The position numbers and the translations under genes are program-made. This document shows, one piece after another, positions 1 through 7,811 of a DNA stretch of 50,495 nucleotides; the first letter of the stretch is position 1, and each line of letters begins with the position of its first letter. Origin of the DNA: JABFSC01 sp031389045 (lineage in GTDB: Bacteria > Desulfobacterota > Binatia > Bin18); contig JANMSE010000069.1 in the NCBI GenBank assembly GCA_031389045.1, positions 1 to 50,495 on the forward strand. The letters are read 5' to 3'. The notes beneath the pieces are model-generated. The model was given only the letters and a program-made list of their open reading frames with translations, made no database searches and was not told the DNA's origin.

Positions 1-988
1 CATCATCCACACCAGGGTTCTTGACTGGCGGCTTCCCTCCATACACCCCCACCAACCGCTCCGCCGTCTCCCGCAACTCTTGCCGCAAACTCTCAGGCTC
101 CAACACCTCGGCATCCGCGCCCCATTGCAGGACCCACCAGCCCACTTCTCGCGGTTCGTTGACTTCGACCTCGAACAGGAGGCTTCCGTCTGGTTGATCC
201 TTCAGGTCTTGTGAGCGATGCCAGCAGACTTCACGAATGTACGATGCGCGTTCCTTGCTGAAGCGTACGCGCACTTTCTGCTTCGTGTCACCCACGAAGA
301 CGCTGAATGAGTATTGATGCCGCTGCGTGAAGTTGTAGTCCGCATGCCGGGTGAAGTGCATGCTCGTGAACTGGACCTCGCGCACACGGTTGAGACGAAA
401 AACGCGATAATCTTTCGTCTCTGGACAGTACGCGTCAAGATACAAAGCGCGCCGCTTGAAATAGAGCTGATACGGATCGACCACATATTCCTTGGCCGCC
501 TCCGCCGGTGGCGGTTGGTACTGAATGATGACACGACGTTGATCGAGCAGGGCTTTGCGCAGATCATCCAGGATGCGTTCTTGACAGCCGAAGCCTTGCC
601 GCAGGACAAACTCGCGGAGGCTCTCGCTCAACATCTCCCGCTGGGGACCTGGCGCGTTGGCGATAATCTTCTTGATCGCGTCAATCGCTCCGTAGGTCAG
701 GAGATAATCCCCCGCCGCCGAGAGTTGCCGCACGGCCATCGTCAAGGCAAATGTTTCGGTGAGCGTCAAATCATGCACGGGCAGAAACGGTTCCTTGAGG
801 ATAACAAACCGCCGTTGCGTGCGATCGTACTTGAACACGAAGCCGATCTTCTCCAGCTCCTTCTTGTCGCGGTTGAATTGGGCTTTCTTGATCTCCAGGT
901 TTCGCCAAAGCTGTTCCGGCGTCTGGGCCGGGTCGTTTTTGACCGCCGTCATGAGTTGGATGTAGCGCAGTGATTTCGAGAGTTGCAT
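1..988 (-). CDS. WYL-domain transcriptional regulator (3' end outside window)
   Basis: Open on the minus strand from an ATG at 986-988 to the left edge without a stop, so at least 328 codons. The N-terminus (MQLSKSLRYIQLM) starts a helix-turn-helix-like region. The middle, about residues 160-215, matches a WYL sensor domain: a VIIQYQPPP strand, then VDPYQLYFKRRALYLDAYC (a WYL-type strand with LYL) and VFRLNRVREV. The family binds DNA with the N-terminal HTH and senses small ligands or nucleic acid through WYL; ligand and targets are unknown here. A GTG one codon upstream is an alternative start. There is no obvious Shine-Dalgarno (SD). The C-terminus lies outside the window. Confidence 0.85.
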   Translation of the reverse strand, partial: MQLSKSLRYIQLMTAVKNDPAQTPEQLWRNLEIKKAQFNRDKKELEKIGFVFKYDRTQRRFVILKEPFLPVHDLTLTETFALTMAVRQLSAAGDYLLTYGAIDAIKKIIANAPGPQREMLSESLREFVLRQGFGCQERILDDLRKALLDQRRVIIQYQPPPAEAAKEYVVDPYQLYFKRRALYLDAYCPETKDYRVFRLNRVREVQFTSMHFTRHADYNFTQRHQYSFSVFVGDTKQKVRVRFSKERASYIREVCWHRSQDLKDQPDGSLLFEVEVNEPREVGWWVLQWGADAEVLEPESLRQELRETAERLVGVYGGKPPVKNPGVDD

Positions 989-1100
989 CACCACGAATGC
1001 TAACGCTTGGTGATACGATTCGTCAATGGAAAGTCTCTTCATACGGAGTCAAAAATTCAGTTCAGTCTCATCCCGTGGAGACTCAGACCGATCATTGAAT

Positions 1101-1177
1101 CCCCCTCACCCTCTCCCAGCCGGGAGCGGGAACTTCGGAACCTATTCACTTCAGGCCATTGTCCTAACCGGAAAAGG
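1101..1177. repeat. Dispersed repeat, CTCTCCCAGCCGGGAG family, two degenerate copies
   Basis: The first copy (1101-1140) carries CCCCCTCACC then CTCTCCCAGCCGGGAGCGGG and AACTTCGGAA. The second (about 1149-1177) is a decayed version of the CTTCATGCCATTGTCCAGCCGGGAGAGGG form seen intact at 5405-5485. The self-complementary CTCTCCC..GGGAGAG core can form a hairpin. It lies in a gene-poor stretch (989-1951). Confidence 0.7.
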
Positions 1178-1387
1178 ATAATGCGCGGGGAGAGATGGGC
1201 AAACAAGCTTTTGTCGTCACGGAGCAGACTGACCATGGCGCTGAAGACACTCAAGTCCCAGCGTCCCCGCTGGCGCGAGGCGACACGGCGCAGCAGTCCC
1301 ACCGCAGCATCCCCCCCCACGCACCAACAGCTTGACCCCCAAGCTCACTACCACCAACATGGCCAAAGCAAACGCCTCCCTCCTGAG
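1150..1387 (-). pseudogene. Possible C-terminal remnant of a DDE transposase
   Basis: Reading the minus strand from about 1387, a hydrophobic segment (FALAMLVVVSLGVKLL) is followed, after a one-base shift in a run of eight C (1311-1318), by DAAVGLLRRVASRQRGRWDL and then SVFSAMVSLLRDDKSLFAHL. A hydrophobic helix, an Arg-rich RWDLS motif and a short amphipathic tail resemble the C-terminal end of IS4-like DDE transposases. Stops lie just upstream and no catalytic DDE residues are visible. It is a fragment at best, and the rest of 1390-1735 shows nothing recognisable. Confidence 0.3.
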
Positions 1388-1735
1388 TTAGTCGCCCGAT
1401 CGCTCATCCGCTCCTTCAGGTTGCTCTCCCCGGCTCCTTGTTCCACAGCAGCAAAGCTGCTACCCCAAACCACTCGCAATCACGATAGCCTACGGCTCGG
1501 AACCGCGAGGCCTGGCCGGTGTCTCAGCTACGCCCTTGGACAGGGCAGTCCCTTTTCCTTCACGCTTCCCGTGGCATAGACCCAAAGGGCAAGAAAGGCG
1601 GACAACCGTATCGCCGCCGATGCGTGGCTTTTACACCGGAAGACCCTGATGGCGTGCCGGTGGAGGTCTTACAAAAAAACCGCCTCTCCACACTCACCAA
1701 GAGCTAAGAGCGTATCTAAAAAGTCGGGATTTGCA

Positions 1736-1832
1736 CTTCGACAGGCTCAGTACAAACGGGGAACCCCCAACGAATATAGGACGCACCCCGTTCACCCTGA
1801 GCTTGTCGAAGCCTGTCCTGAGCCTGTCGAAG
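1736..1832. repeat. CTGAGCYTGTCGAAG palindromic repeat cluster
   Basis: Three copies of one 15-mer: CTTCGACAGGCTCAG at 1736-1750 (inverted), CTGAGCTTGTCGAAG at 1797-1811 and CTGAGCCTGTCGAAG at 1818-1832. The inverted pair can form a long hairpin with a ~46-nt loop. This word is a familiar dispersed element in many environmental bacterial genomes. It lies upstream of the secreted-protein gene and downstream of no clear gene. Confidence 0.85.
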
Positions 1833-1951
1833 GGGGTGAACGGCGGCTTTTTAGACACCCTCTAAAGGTTTTTCTCTATTTTGCCGATACCAGATAAGTC
1901 GAGAAAAGGGGTCTTGATGGTCCCATCACCATAAAACAAAAAGGATCCCTT

Positions 1952-3181
1952 ATGGACAGCTTCTGGAAGAGTCTTTTCTCGCGACATGCTTTCTTCATGC
2001 TCGTCCTTCTCATTGGGACAACGGTCGCGAGTGTCGCCTCCGCGGCGCAACTCACCCTCGCGTGGGACGACCAATCCTTGAACGAGGACGGCTTTAGCAT
2101 CAGACGCAAAACCGGGACGAACGGCACCTATGCGGAAATCGCCACGGTCGCGGCGAATGTCGAAACCTATCCCAACACCTTGCTCCCCAACAGCACGCTC
2201 TACTGTTACCGCGTCTTCGCCTACAACACCGCCGGTGCAGTCGGGAGTAGTGAAGCCTGCGCGGCCACATCGGGAAGTTCGAACTTATCGATAACCAAGA
2301 GTGATGGGGTCACAACGGCGGTGCCAGGCCTGTCGGTAACCTATACGATCGTAGCTTCCAACGCCGGACCAGATGGCGTGATTGGAGCGACGGTGACCGA
2401 CACCTTCCCGGCGACGGCGACTTGTACCTGGACTTGCTCAGGGACAAACAGTGGCACCTGCACGGCGAGTGGAAATGGGAGTATCAACGATACGGCGGTC
2501 AATCTTCCCACTGGCGCATCGGTGACGTACACAGCCTCGTGCACGATCTCAGGCACCGCGACTGGGACACTGGTCAATACCGCGACCGTGACGGCACCAG
2601 GGGGTGGCGTCATTACGGACTCACCAGGGAACAACAGCGCAACTGACACGGACACCCTTGTCCCCTGTTTTTCTCCTTCGACTCTCAATCCGCTCAATCA
2701 AGTGACGGGCTCCGCGGGAGGAAGTGCCCCAAATGTGACGGTCACCGTGCCCACTGCATGTGCCTGGACGGCCGTGAGTAACGTACCGTGGGTCACCATT
2801 AACAGCGGCAGTCCGGGTAATGGCAGTGGAGCGGTCGCGTACAATGTGGGGGTCAATCCGGGACCTAATCCACGACGCGGCACCATGACGATCGCGGGCA
2901 AGACTTTTATCGTATCGCAGCGCACGCCAGTGCCCGCGCCCTGTATTGTCAGCGTGGGGTCGGGAGGAACGTTCACCCCCACTGGAGGCACGGGCAATCT
3001 GGCGATCACAGCGCCCGCGGGATGTCAGTGGTCAGCGAAAAGTCATGTGCCGTGGATTACGATCACTTCCGCGACGACAGGAAGTGGGAATGGCTCGGTC
3101 ACCTACAGTGTAAGTTCGGGCGGGCCGCGTCGAGGTCGGATCACAGTCAATGGCAAGCGAGTACTCATCACGCAGAACTAA
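1952..3181 (+). CDS. Secreted protein with fibronectin-like, DUF11-like and two BACON-like domains
   Basis: 409 aa. The start ATG follows AAAAAGGAT at good spacing. Residues 1-31 form a signal peptide (charged start, hydrophobic FFMLVLLIGTTVASVASA, cleavage near AA-Q). Residues ~32-105 look like a fibronectin III fold (LTLAWDDQSLNEDGF). Residues ~110-228 resemble a DUF11 repeat (TYTIVASNAGPDGVIGATVT, TATVTAPGGG). Two C-terminal repeats (~245-322, ~325-409) share a WxAxSxVPWxTI motif and end SQ/TQ, typical of BACON-like domains that bind carbohydrate or other surface ligands. No catalytic residues are visible, so it is probably an extracellular adhesin or binding protein. No operon partner is evident. 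Confidence 0.75.
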   Translation: MDSFWKSLFSRHAFFMLVLLIGTTVASVASAAQLTLAWDDQSLNEDGFSIRRKTGTNGTYAEIATVAANVETYPNTLLPNSTLYCYRVFAYNTAGAVGSSEACAATSGSSNLSITKSDGVTTAVPGLSVTYTIVASNAGPDGVIGATVTDTFPATATCTWTCSGTNSGTCTASGNGSINDTAVNLPTGASVTYTASCTISGTATGTLVNTATVTAPGGGVITDSPGNNSATDTDTLVPCFSPSTLNPLNQVTGSAGGSAPNVTVTVPTACAWTAVSNVPWVTINSGSPGNGSGAVAYNVGVNPGPNPRRGTMTIAGKTFIVSQRTPVPAPCIVSVGSGGTFTPTGGTGNLAITAPAGCQWSAKSHVPWITITSATTGSGNGSVTYSVSSGGPRRGRITVNGKRVLITQN

Positions 3182-3438
3182 GGAACGAACGCGTTCAACC
3201 CTGAACTTGATTAAGGCGGGAGGCGGACAATTCGGAGGTGCCCTCCTTCTCCTTACAGGGCAAATCTTTCAGCGACATGCTCACGTGTCCCTCATCCTCA
3301 ATCGAACCGCACAACATTGTTAGAGGCATTGCTAGAGCCAGCGACAGGACCGGTCGATATTGAGAAAGTGTTGGAGATCAGCAAGAAACTGATGCTCAAG
3401 CAACCGGGAGTACGACAAGAACATGGGGTGTACAAGAG

Positions 3439-3638
3439 CCCTCTCCCATCCGGGCAATGGCATTAAGTTAGCGAGTTTTGGGTTCCGAGTTCCGAGTTCT
3501 GAATTCCCTCTCCCGGCTGGGAGAGGGCTAGGGTGAGGGGGATCAAGTGACCTTTCCTTATTTTGTCCTGGAACGCTCAACCCGTCGGCGATCATGTTCC
3601 GGCTTAACTTAATGCCATTGCCCCGCCGGGAGAGGGAA
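3439..3638. repeat. Composite repeat block: GGCATTAAGTTA / CTCTCCC family plus heptamer words
   Basis: An inverted pair of about 32 nt flanks the block: CCTCTCCCATCCGGG plus CAATGGCATTAAGTTA at 3439-3470, and TTAACTTAATGCCATTG plus CGCCGGGAGAGGG at 3603-3638. Between them lie a period-7 array (GTTCCGA words, 3482-3505) and a further copy with CTCTCCCGGCTGGGAGAGG (3506-3542). The whole can fold on itself like a MITE. The adjacent stretch 3182-3438 shows no gene. Confidence 0.75.
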
Positions 3639-3718
3639 CTCATAACTCACCCTCTAGCCCCGCCACGGTGTCCATCATAAAGTCACGCAATCCATTGCAC
3701 GAACCAAAGGAGAAAACG

Positions 3719-4327
3719 ATGAAAATTTACGATAGCAATACCGCGCCGAATCCACGCCGGGTGCGCATGTTCCTCGCCGAAAAAGGCATCCAGATTCCTT
3801 ACGAACAAGTCGATCTTGGCAAGTCGATCAATCGCGAAGCCGCGTTCCGCGAGAAAAATCCGCTGATGACCGTGCCAGTACTGGAACTGAATGACGGGAC
3901 CTATATCGCCGAGACCGTGGCGATCTGTCGCTACTTTGAAGAGCTGCACCCCAACCCGCCTTTGCTGGGTATTGATACGAAAGACCGGGCCATTGTCGAA
4001 ATGTGGCAACGCCGCATGGAGTTGGAGTTGCTCCTCCCTATCGCCGACGCCTTTCGTCAACGCCATGACTTTTTCAAGGGCAAGATTCGCCAAGTGCCGG
4101 AGTACGCCGCCGTGCAGAAACTCAATGCCGAGGAACGCCTCGTCTGGCTTAATGAGGTGATGGCGAGTCGGCCCTTTATCGCTGGTGATCGTTTCACGAT
4201 CGCGGACATCACCGCCGTGGTCGCGATTGATTTTGGCCGTGTGTCAAAGATTGGCATTCAGCCGGATCAGACGCATCTCAAGCGCTGGCATGACACAGTG
4301 TCGGCGCGTCCGAGCGCGAAGGCGTAA
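3719..4327 (+). CDS. Glutathione S-transferase family protein
   Basis: 202 aa from the ATG at 3719, chosen because AAAGGAG sits 7 nt upstream; an upstream in-frame start lacks an SD. The N-terminal thioredoxin-like half has SNTAPNPRRVRMFLAEKG near the start and the G-site strand VPVLELNDGTYIAETVAICR (~residues 57-76, with the glutathione-binding E-T pair). The all-helical C-terminal half contains the folding N-capping box AGDRFTIADITAV. Members conjugate or reduce electrophiles with glutathione in the cytosol; the substrate is unknown. The gene is monocistronic, followed by a MITE-like repeat with a T-run that may terminate it. Confidence 0.9.
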   Translation: MKIYDSNTAPNPRRVRMFLAEKGIQIPYEQVDLGKSINREAAFREKNPLMTVPVLELNDGTYIAETVAICRYFEELHPNPPLLGIDTKDRAIVEMWQRRMELELLLPIADAFRQRHDFFKGKIRQVPEYAAVQKLNAEERLVWLNEVMASRPFIAGDRFTIADITAVVAIDFGRVSKIGIQPDQTHLKRWHDTVSARPSAKA

Positions 4328-4337
4328 TTTTTCTTGA

Positions 4338-4474
4338 AAGCGTTCAGCTATCAGCCGTCAGCTTTCAGCAAAACCATGGAGCACCGTCCCCCGGGATCCC
4401 TGCTTTATGCGAGGACGTGGGCAAAATTTCCATATTTTCTTGTCTGGTTGAACGCTGAAAGCTGACAGCTAACG
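4338..4474. repeat. ~137-bp MITE-like hairpin element, copy 1
   Basis: The left arm carries GTTCAGC, ATCAGCCGTCAGC and TTTCAGC; the right arm carries GAACGCTGAAAGCTGACAGC, giving a long imperfect stem around a ~75-nt loop. A second copy lies at 44263-44409 with similar arms and a loop sharing GGGCAAA..TTCCA. The right end is followed by TTTTTTC, so it may act as the terminator of the GST gene. No coding capacity. Confidence 0.75.
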
Positions 4475-4495
4475 TTTTTTCTTTGTGGAGCACTC

Positions 4496-5281
4496 ATGAG
4501 CACCTCACATCTCTTGTACGCCATCACTGACCGTGTGGCCGTCATTACGCTGAACCGTCCCGAAGCGATGAATGCCTTTTCCGACACCATGCGCGAGGAC
4601 CTGTTGCGCATGGTGCAAGAGGCCGCGGCAAACGCCGAAGTTCGTTGTGTGATGATTACGGGCTCAGGGCGTGCCTTTTGCGCTGGTGGTGACATCGCCA
4701 GCATGGCCGAGCTCCAAGCCAAGGCCGACACCTCCGTGGTGAACCGACGCATGACCCTGGGCTCCCAGGTTGTTCATTGCTTGCGCGCGATGCCTAAACC
4801 GGTGATCGCCGCCGTGAATGGCGCGGCGGCGGGAGCGGGTATTAACCTCGCGCTGGCCTGTGACATGCGTCTGGCCGCGACCTCCGCGCGCTTCTCCGAG
4901 AGTTTCGTCAAGATTGGACTTGTGCCGGATTGGGGTGGGACCTATCTGCTCACGCAAATCGTCGGCACCGGCAAGGCGCTGGAACTGATGATGAGTGGCG
5001 ATCGCATTGACGCGGATGAGGCGCTTCGGCTTGGGCTGGTGAACCGCGTTTTTCCTGATGACACTTTTCGTGAAGAGGCGTTTCGTGTTGCGCAACAGCT
5101 CGCCGCTGGCCCGTCCGCGACCCTCGCGCATATCAAGCGTGCAGTGTACCTCGGTGCGACGGGCACTCTTGATGAAGCGCTCACCTATGAAGCGGAAGCG
5201 CAACGACAGGTGTTTCTCTCGGACGATGCCCGTGAAGGGATGCGCGCTTTTCTGGAAAAGCGTGGGCCTCGATTTTCGTAA
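4496..5281 (+). CDS. Enoyl-CoA hydratase/isomerase family protein, PaaG-like
   Basis: 261 aa crotonase. The oxyanion-hole motifs AFCAGGD (~60-66) and NGAAAGAG (~103-110) are present. The two Glu residues used by true hydratases are missing: the first position is Asn (GAGIN) and the second is Phe (SESFVKIG). Instead the VPDWGG loop places an Asp where PaaG-type 1,2-epoxyphenylacetyl-CoA isomerases carry theirs, so isomerisation is likelier than hydration. The C-terminal helix ends EGMRAFLEKRGPRF. A weak SD precedes the ATG. No other phenylacetate genes are adjacent, so the exact substrate is open. Confidence 0.9.
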   Translation: MSTSHLLYAITDRVAVITLNRPEAMNAFSDTMREDLLRMVQEAAANAEVRCVMITGSGRAFCAGGDIASMAELQAKADTSVVNRRMTLGSQVVHCLRAMPKPVIAAVNGAAAGAGINLALACDMRLAATSARFSESFVKIGLVPDWGGTYLLTQIVGTGKALELMMSGDRIDADEALRLGLVNRVFPDDTFREEAFRVAQQLAAGPSATLAHIKRAVYLGATGTLDEALTYEAEAQRQVFLSDDAREGMRAFLEKRGPRFS

Positions 5282-5352
5282 GTCTGAAACGATCAACGGT
5301 GGAGCCGCGGCCGTCGCCTCGGAGATGAGCCCAGCGGAAAAGCTCATTAAAT

Positions 5353-5490
5353 CCCCCTCACCCTAGCCCTCTCCCAGCCGGGAGAGGGAACTCAGAATCC
5401 GCTCACTTCATGCCATTGCCCAGCCGGGAGAGGGAACTTCGGACTCCCCTTAACTTCATGCCATTGTCCAGCCGGGAGAGGGAATCCGAA
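5353..5490. repeat. Three copies of the CTCTCCCAGCCGGGAGAGGG repeat plus heptamer words
   Basis: Copies at 5353-5391, 5405-5435 and 5452-5485, all with CAGCCGGGAGAGGGAA and two with CTTCATGCCATTG in front. A short period-7 array (CGAAACT words, ~5488-5509) follows up to the stop codon of the minus-strand methyltransferase. It occupies the whole intergenic space between two convergent genes, so a terminator or mRNA-end role is possible. Confidence 0.8.
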
Positions 5491-5517
5491 ACTCGAAACT
5501 CGAAACTTAGAACCCGC

Positions 5518-6552
5518 TCACTTCCGCCGCACCCGCAACACCACGATCTTCGTCGAGTGAGTAAACGGCGCGGGATCGACGGGCGGGGTGCTGACAACGG
5601 TTTGTGGATACCCCGTGCAATCTGCTGGAACGGGGATCAAGGCTTCGATGGACAGATAGCCATCGGCACAGAGCGTTGCGAGCATGCGCAGATACGCCGC
5701 TCCGGAGACGAACAGGGCGTTATTGATCGCGACTAGGTAGCCGCCATCGTTTATGAGTGGACGGATTTTGTTGATCACCCGTTCGCTGTGGTTGACGAGA
5801 TCGACCGTGCCGCCACTCGTGGTCGAGAAAAATGGCGGGTCGAGCAGGACACAATCAAACCGCGCGTCGGTGCGTTTGAGCAGATTGACCTGCGTCCAAA
5901 AGTCGCCGACCTGAAAATCTCCTTTGTGAATGGGAAAGCCATTGAGCGAGTACGAGGCTTTAGCCACGTTCAGGTATGATTTGTTGTGATCGAGCTGCAC
6001 GACCCGCTGGGCACCACCGGCGACCGCCGCCACGCCAAGACTGCCCGTATACGCGAAGGTATTGAGCACGGTTTTGTCCGTGAGCGTGTGCATAACCCAC
6101 GCCCGCAGGTTGCGGGTATCAATATAGAAGCTGGTCTCGCCATGCAGTTGCAGGTCAAGCGCATAGCGAACGCCGTGTTCTCGCATACGCCGATCCACGC
6201 GCTCGCCGAATAACAGCACCCCCTGCCGCTCGGTCGGATGAGGCGAGCGGTGTCGTTTGAGAAGCACGGCCTGAACCCACGGCAGTTGCGCACGAAGATA
6301 CGTTTGCACGGACTGAACCGCCGCATGGTGCGGCTCCGTGTCCTCACCCTCCGCGTAATCATGGAGCACGAGCGTGCGGCCATAGAGATCAATGGCGAAA
6401 GTCGGACAGCCTTCGGCAAAGCCGTTGAACAGGCGGAGCGCGGTGTCATGTTGCGGATCAAACAGTTCCGCCCGCGCGGAAAGCGCGCGGGACAAGGTCT
6501 CGCACAGTGACTCAATGCTCACGGGCGTATGAGTCTGGTCATCGTATGGCAT
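5518..6552 (-). CDS. Class I SAM-dependent rRNA methyltransferase, RlmI/RlmK-like
   Basis: 344 aa. The Rossmann methyltransferase core is clear: motif I VLNTFAYTGSLGVAA (~163-177), acidic strand end VVQLDHNKSYL, and the catalytic motif IV FDCVLLDPPFFS (~226-237). The N-terminal part (FAEGCPTFAIDLYGRTLVLH) corresponds to the RlmI-type central domain, but no PUA domain is visible at the start, making it shorter than E. coli RlmI. Expected activity is 5-methylcytosine or related modification of 23S rRNA; the target is not resolved. It starts 5 nt after the stop of the HTH/zinc-ribbon gene, suggesting a two-gene operon. Confidence 0.85.
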   Translation of the reverse strand: MPYDDQTHTPVSIESLCETLSRALSARAELFDPQHDTALRLFNGFAEGCPTFAIDLYGRTLVLHDYAEGEDTEPHHAAVQSVQTYLRAQLPWVQAVLLKRHRSPHPTERQGVLLFGERVDRRMREHGVRYALDLQLHGETSFYIDTRNLRAWVMHTLTDKTVLNTFAYTGSLGVAAVAGGAQRVVQLDHNKSYLNVAKASYSLNGFPIHKGDFQVGDFWTQVNLLKRTDARFDCVLLDPPFFSTTSGGTVDLVNHSERVINKIRPLINDGGYLVAINNALFVSGAAYLRMLATLCADGYLSIEALIPVPADCTGYPQTVVSTPPVDPAPFTHSTKIVVLRVRRK

Positions 6553-6557
6553 CCTGG

Positions 6558-6866
6558 TTAGTTATCCTGTGGAACGCTCGGCTCGATACTATAACGTGGG
6601 TCGGTGAGCAGCTCGCTCCGACACCGCGGGCAGCGGCTGGGGCGGGTGATGCGGTTGCGGTCGCGGAACACGAAGTCGCAGCCTTTGCATTCTGACGGAT
6701 GGAGCACAAACCGTAACGACCGATCTTGCGCCACCGTTTTCATAATGTGGCCGAGGTGGTCCTCAACCTGGCGCTCGGACATCTTGACCACCGCGGCGAT
6801 TTGCTGCGCGGCCATCGGTGCCAGAGTCAGCAGGTCGGCGATGCGTTGGCGGGGAGTGCGGTCCAT
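6558..6866 (-). CDS. Small HTH regulator fused to a zinc ribbon (COG3357-like)
   Basis: 102 aa. The N-terminal half (RQRIADLLTLAPMAAQQIAA, then MSERQVEDHLGHI) reads as a winged-helix HTH. The C-terminal half has a four-cysteine ribbon, CKGC (~60-63) and CPRC (~79-82), with FRDRNRITRPSR between. This arrangement matches the predicted HTH/Zn-ribbon regulators common in archaea and scattered bacteria. It sits immediately upstream of the rRNA methyltransferase in the same operon and may tie that enzyme to zinc or redox status; that link is inference. Confidence 0.75.
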   Translation of the reverse strand: MDRTPRQRIADLLTLAPMAAQQIAAVVKMSERQVEDHLGHIMKTVAQDRSLRFVLHPSECKGCDFVFRDRNRITRPSRCPRCRSELLTDPRYSIEPSVPQDN

Positions 6867-7005
6867 AAAGTCTAGGAGTTCGGAGTCAAGGCAGTTCGGA
6901 GTCTCAAACAGTTCGGAGTGCGGAGTCGGGAAAGTGCGGTCCCCCGTCCTCGGTCTTCGGTCTTTTTCACTTTTGCCCTTTGACTTTTGCCTTTTGAATT
7001 TGTCT
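6867..7005. repeat. 7-nt word arrays (GTTCGGA and TTTGCC/TTTTGAC words)
   Basis: 6870-6935 iterates AGTTCGGAGTC-type words. 6975-7003 iterates a heptamer (TTTTGCC, CTTTGAC, TTTTGCC). This second part is the reverse complement of 10446-10500, differing by one 7-nt unit and the A-run length. No coding potential. It separates the HTH/methyltransferase operon from the AsnC-type gene. Confidence 0.8.
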
Positions 7006-7019
7006 TACGCTTTACGCGT

Positions 7020-7259
7020 TTACGTGAACGCATGAAAGGTCAAGATCGTAAACGTCTCGCGGACGTGGGGAATTTTCTGGACCTGTTCGGTCACGAGATG
7101 AGAGAGGTCCTCGAAATTCTCGACGTAGAGTTTCACGAGCAGATCATACTCTCCGGAGATCGAGTAGGCTTCAGAAAAACTCGGCAGCTCCGTCACCCGA
7201 TCCGCGACTTCGGCTAGCATTCCGAGTTCCGTTTTCAGCATGATAAAGACCGCACGCAT
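7020..7259 (-). CDS. Stand-alone Lrp/AsnC ligand-binding (RAM) domain protein
   Basis: 79 aa from the ATG at 7257-7259, chosen because GTGAGGAAT gives an SD just upstream; a GTG four codons earlier overlaps that SD. The sequence MRAVFIMLKTELGMLAEVAD, then the YSISGEYDLLVKLYV strand-turn and FTILTFHAF is a complete alpha/beta RAM domain without any DNA-binding helix-turn-helix. Such proteins bind amino acids or effectors and may form mixed oligomers with full Lrp/AsnC regulators. A monocistronic gene flanked by repeats. Confidence 0.85.
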   Translation of the reverse strand: MRAVFIMLKTELGMLAEVADRVTELPSFSEAYSISGEYDLLVKLYVENFEDLSHLVTEQVQKIPHVRETFTILTFHAFT

Positions 7260-7350
7260 AAGATTCCTCACAGAAAAAAAGTGATCGCTCTGGTGCGAAG
7301 ATGGTGCCGCGCTATAAAGAGGGATTGAGGCTGAGAGCTAGTTCCCCCAG

Positions 7351-7378
7351 CCCCTCACCCCTAACACCCAACCCCTAC
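7351..7378. repeat. Four-unit heptamer array CCCCTCA/CCCCTAA/CACCCAA/CCCCTAC
   Basis: Exact period of 7 nt over four units. The last unit supplies the TAG stop codon (complement of 7375-7377) of the minus-strand SnoaL-like gene, so the gene end and the array are fused. Similar heptamer arrays occur at many other gene 3' ends in this window. Confidence 0.75.
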
Positions 7379-7791
7379 CGCATGTCTCCCATCAAATCGA
7401 AGTGCACCTTGCGGGACTGGAAGAGCCATTGGTCGCCTTGTTTCACGAGCTGGTCTTCGTACCGGCCCGCCAGGCCGTTCACTAACGCGCCTTCGCCTTT
7501 GGACCGCACGAGGATGATGTAGCTCTTCGCCGTCGCTTTCTCACCCTCGACTTTGATGATCTCGTTCATCACACAGTGTTTCATCATCGGGCTGCCGCCC
7601 GTGAGCGGTACGTTCTTGACGAATTTCCGTAACGCCTCCCGGCCTTTGTGCACGCCCCGTTGTCCGGCATCAAACGTTCCGTCCTCCGCGAAGAGATTGA
7701 TCCACTGGTCGAACTCCCCCCCATCGAAGTGAAAACAGTAATTGGCAATCGTTTCATGGATTGCATCTTTTTCCTCTAACACGCTAGCCAT
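7375..7791 (-). CDS. SnoaL-like / NTF2-fold polyketide cyclase-type protein
   Basis: 138 aa starting at the ATG 7789-7791, preceded by a strong AAAGGAGGG; the open frame upstream has no SD. The pattern DAIHETIANYCFHFDGGEFD, then LFAEDGTF, GREALRKFV, HCVMNEIIKVEG and a final QWLFQSRKVHFDLMG is the usual cone-shaped NTF2 fold of SnoaL_4 proteins (scytalone dehydratase and ring-hydroxylating dioxygenase beta-like). The YC..FD and H residues could line an active site; the ligand is unknown. It lies 20 nt downstream of the molybdopterin-domain gene in the same orientation, so probably an operon. Confidence 0.8.
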   Translation of the reverse strand: MASVLEEKDAIHETIANYCFHFDGGEFDQWINLFAEDGTFDAGQRGVHKGREALRKFVKNVPLTGGSPMMKHCVMNEIIKVEGEKATAKSYIILVRSKGEGALVNGLAGRYEDQLVKQGDQWLFQSRKVHFDLMGDMR

Positions 7792-7811
7792 ATAAGAACC
7801 CTCCTTTGTTG

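Noticed and set aside
314..973. Long plus-strand reading frame opposite the WYL gene
   Set aside because: Its translation has no family features, while the opposite strand encodes an intact WYL regulator; it is a shadow frame.
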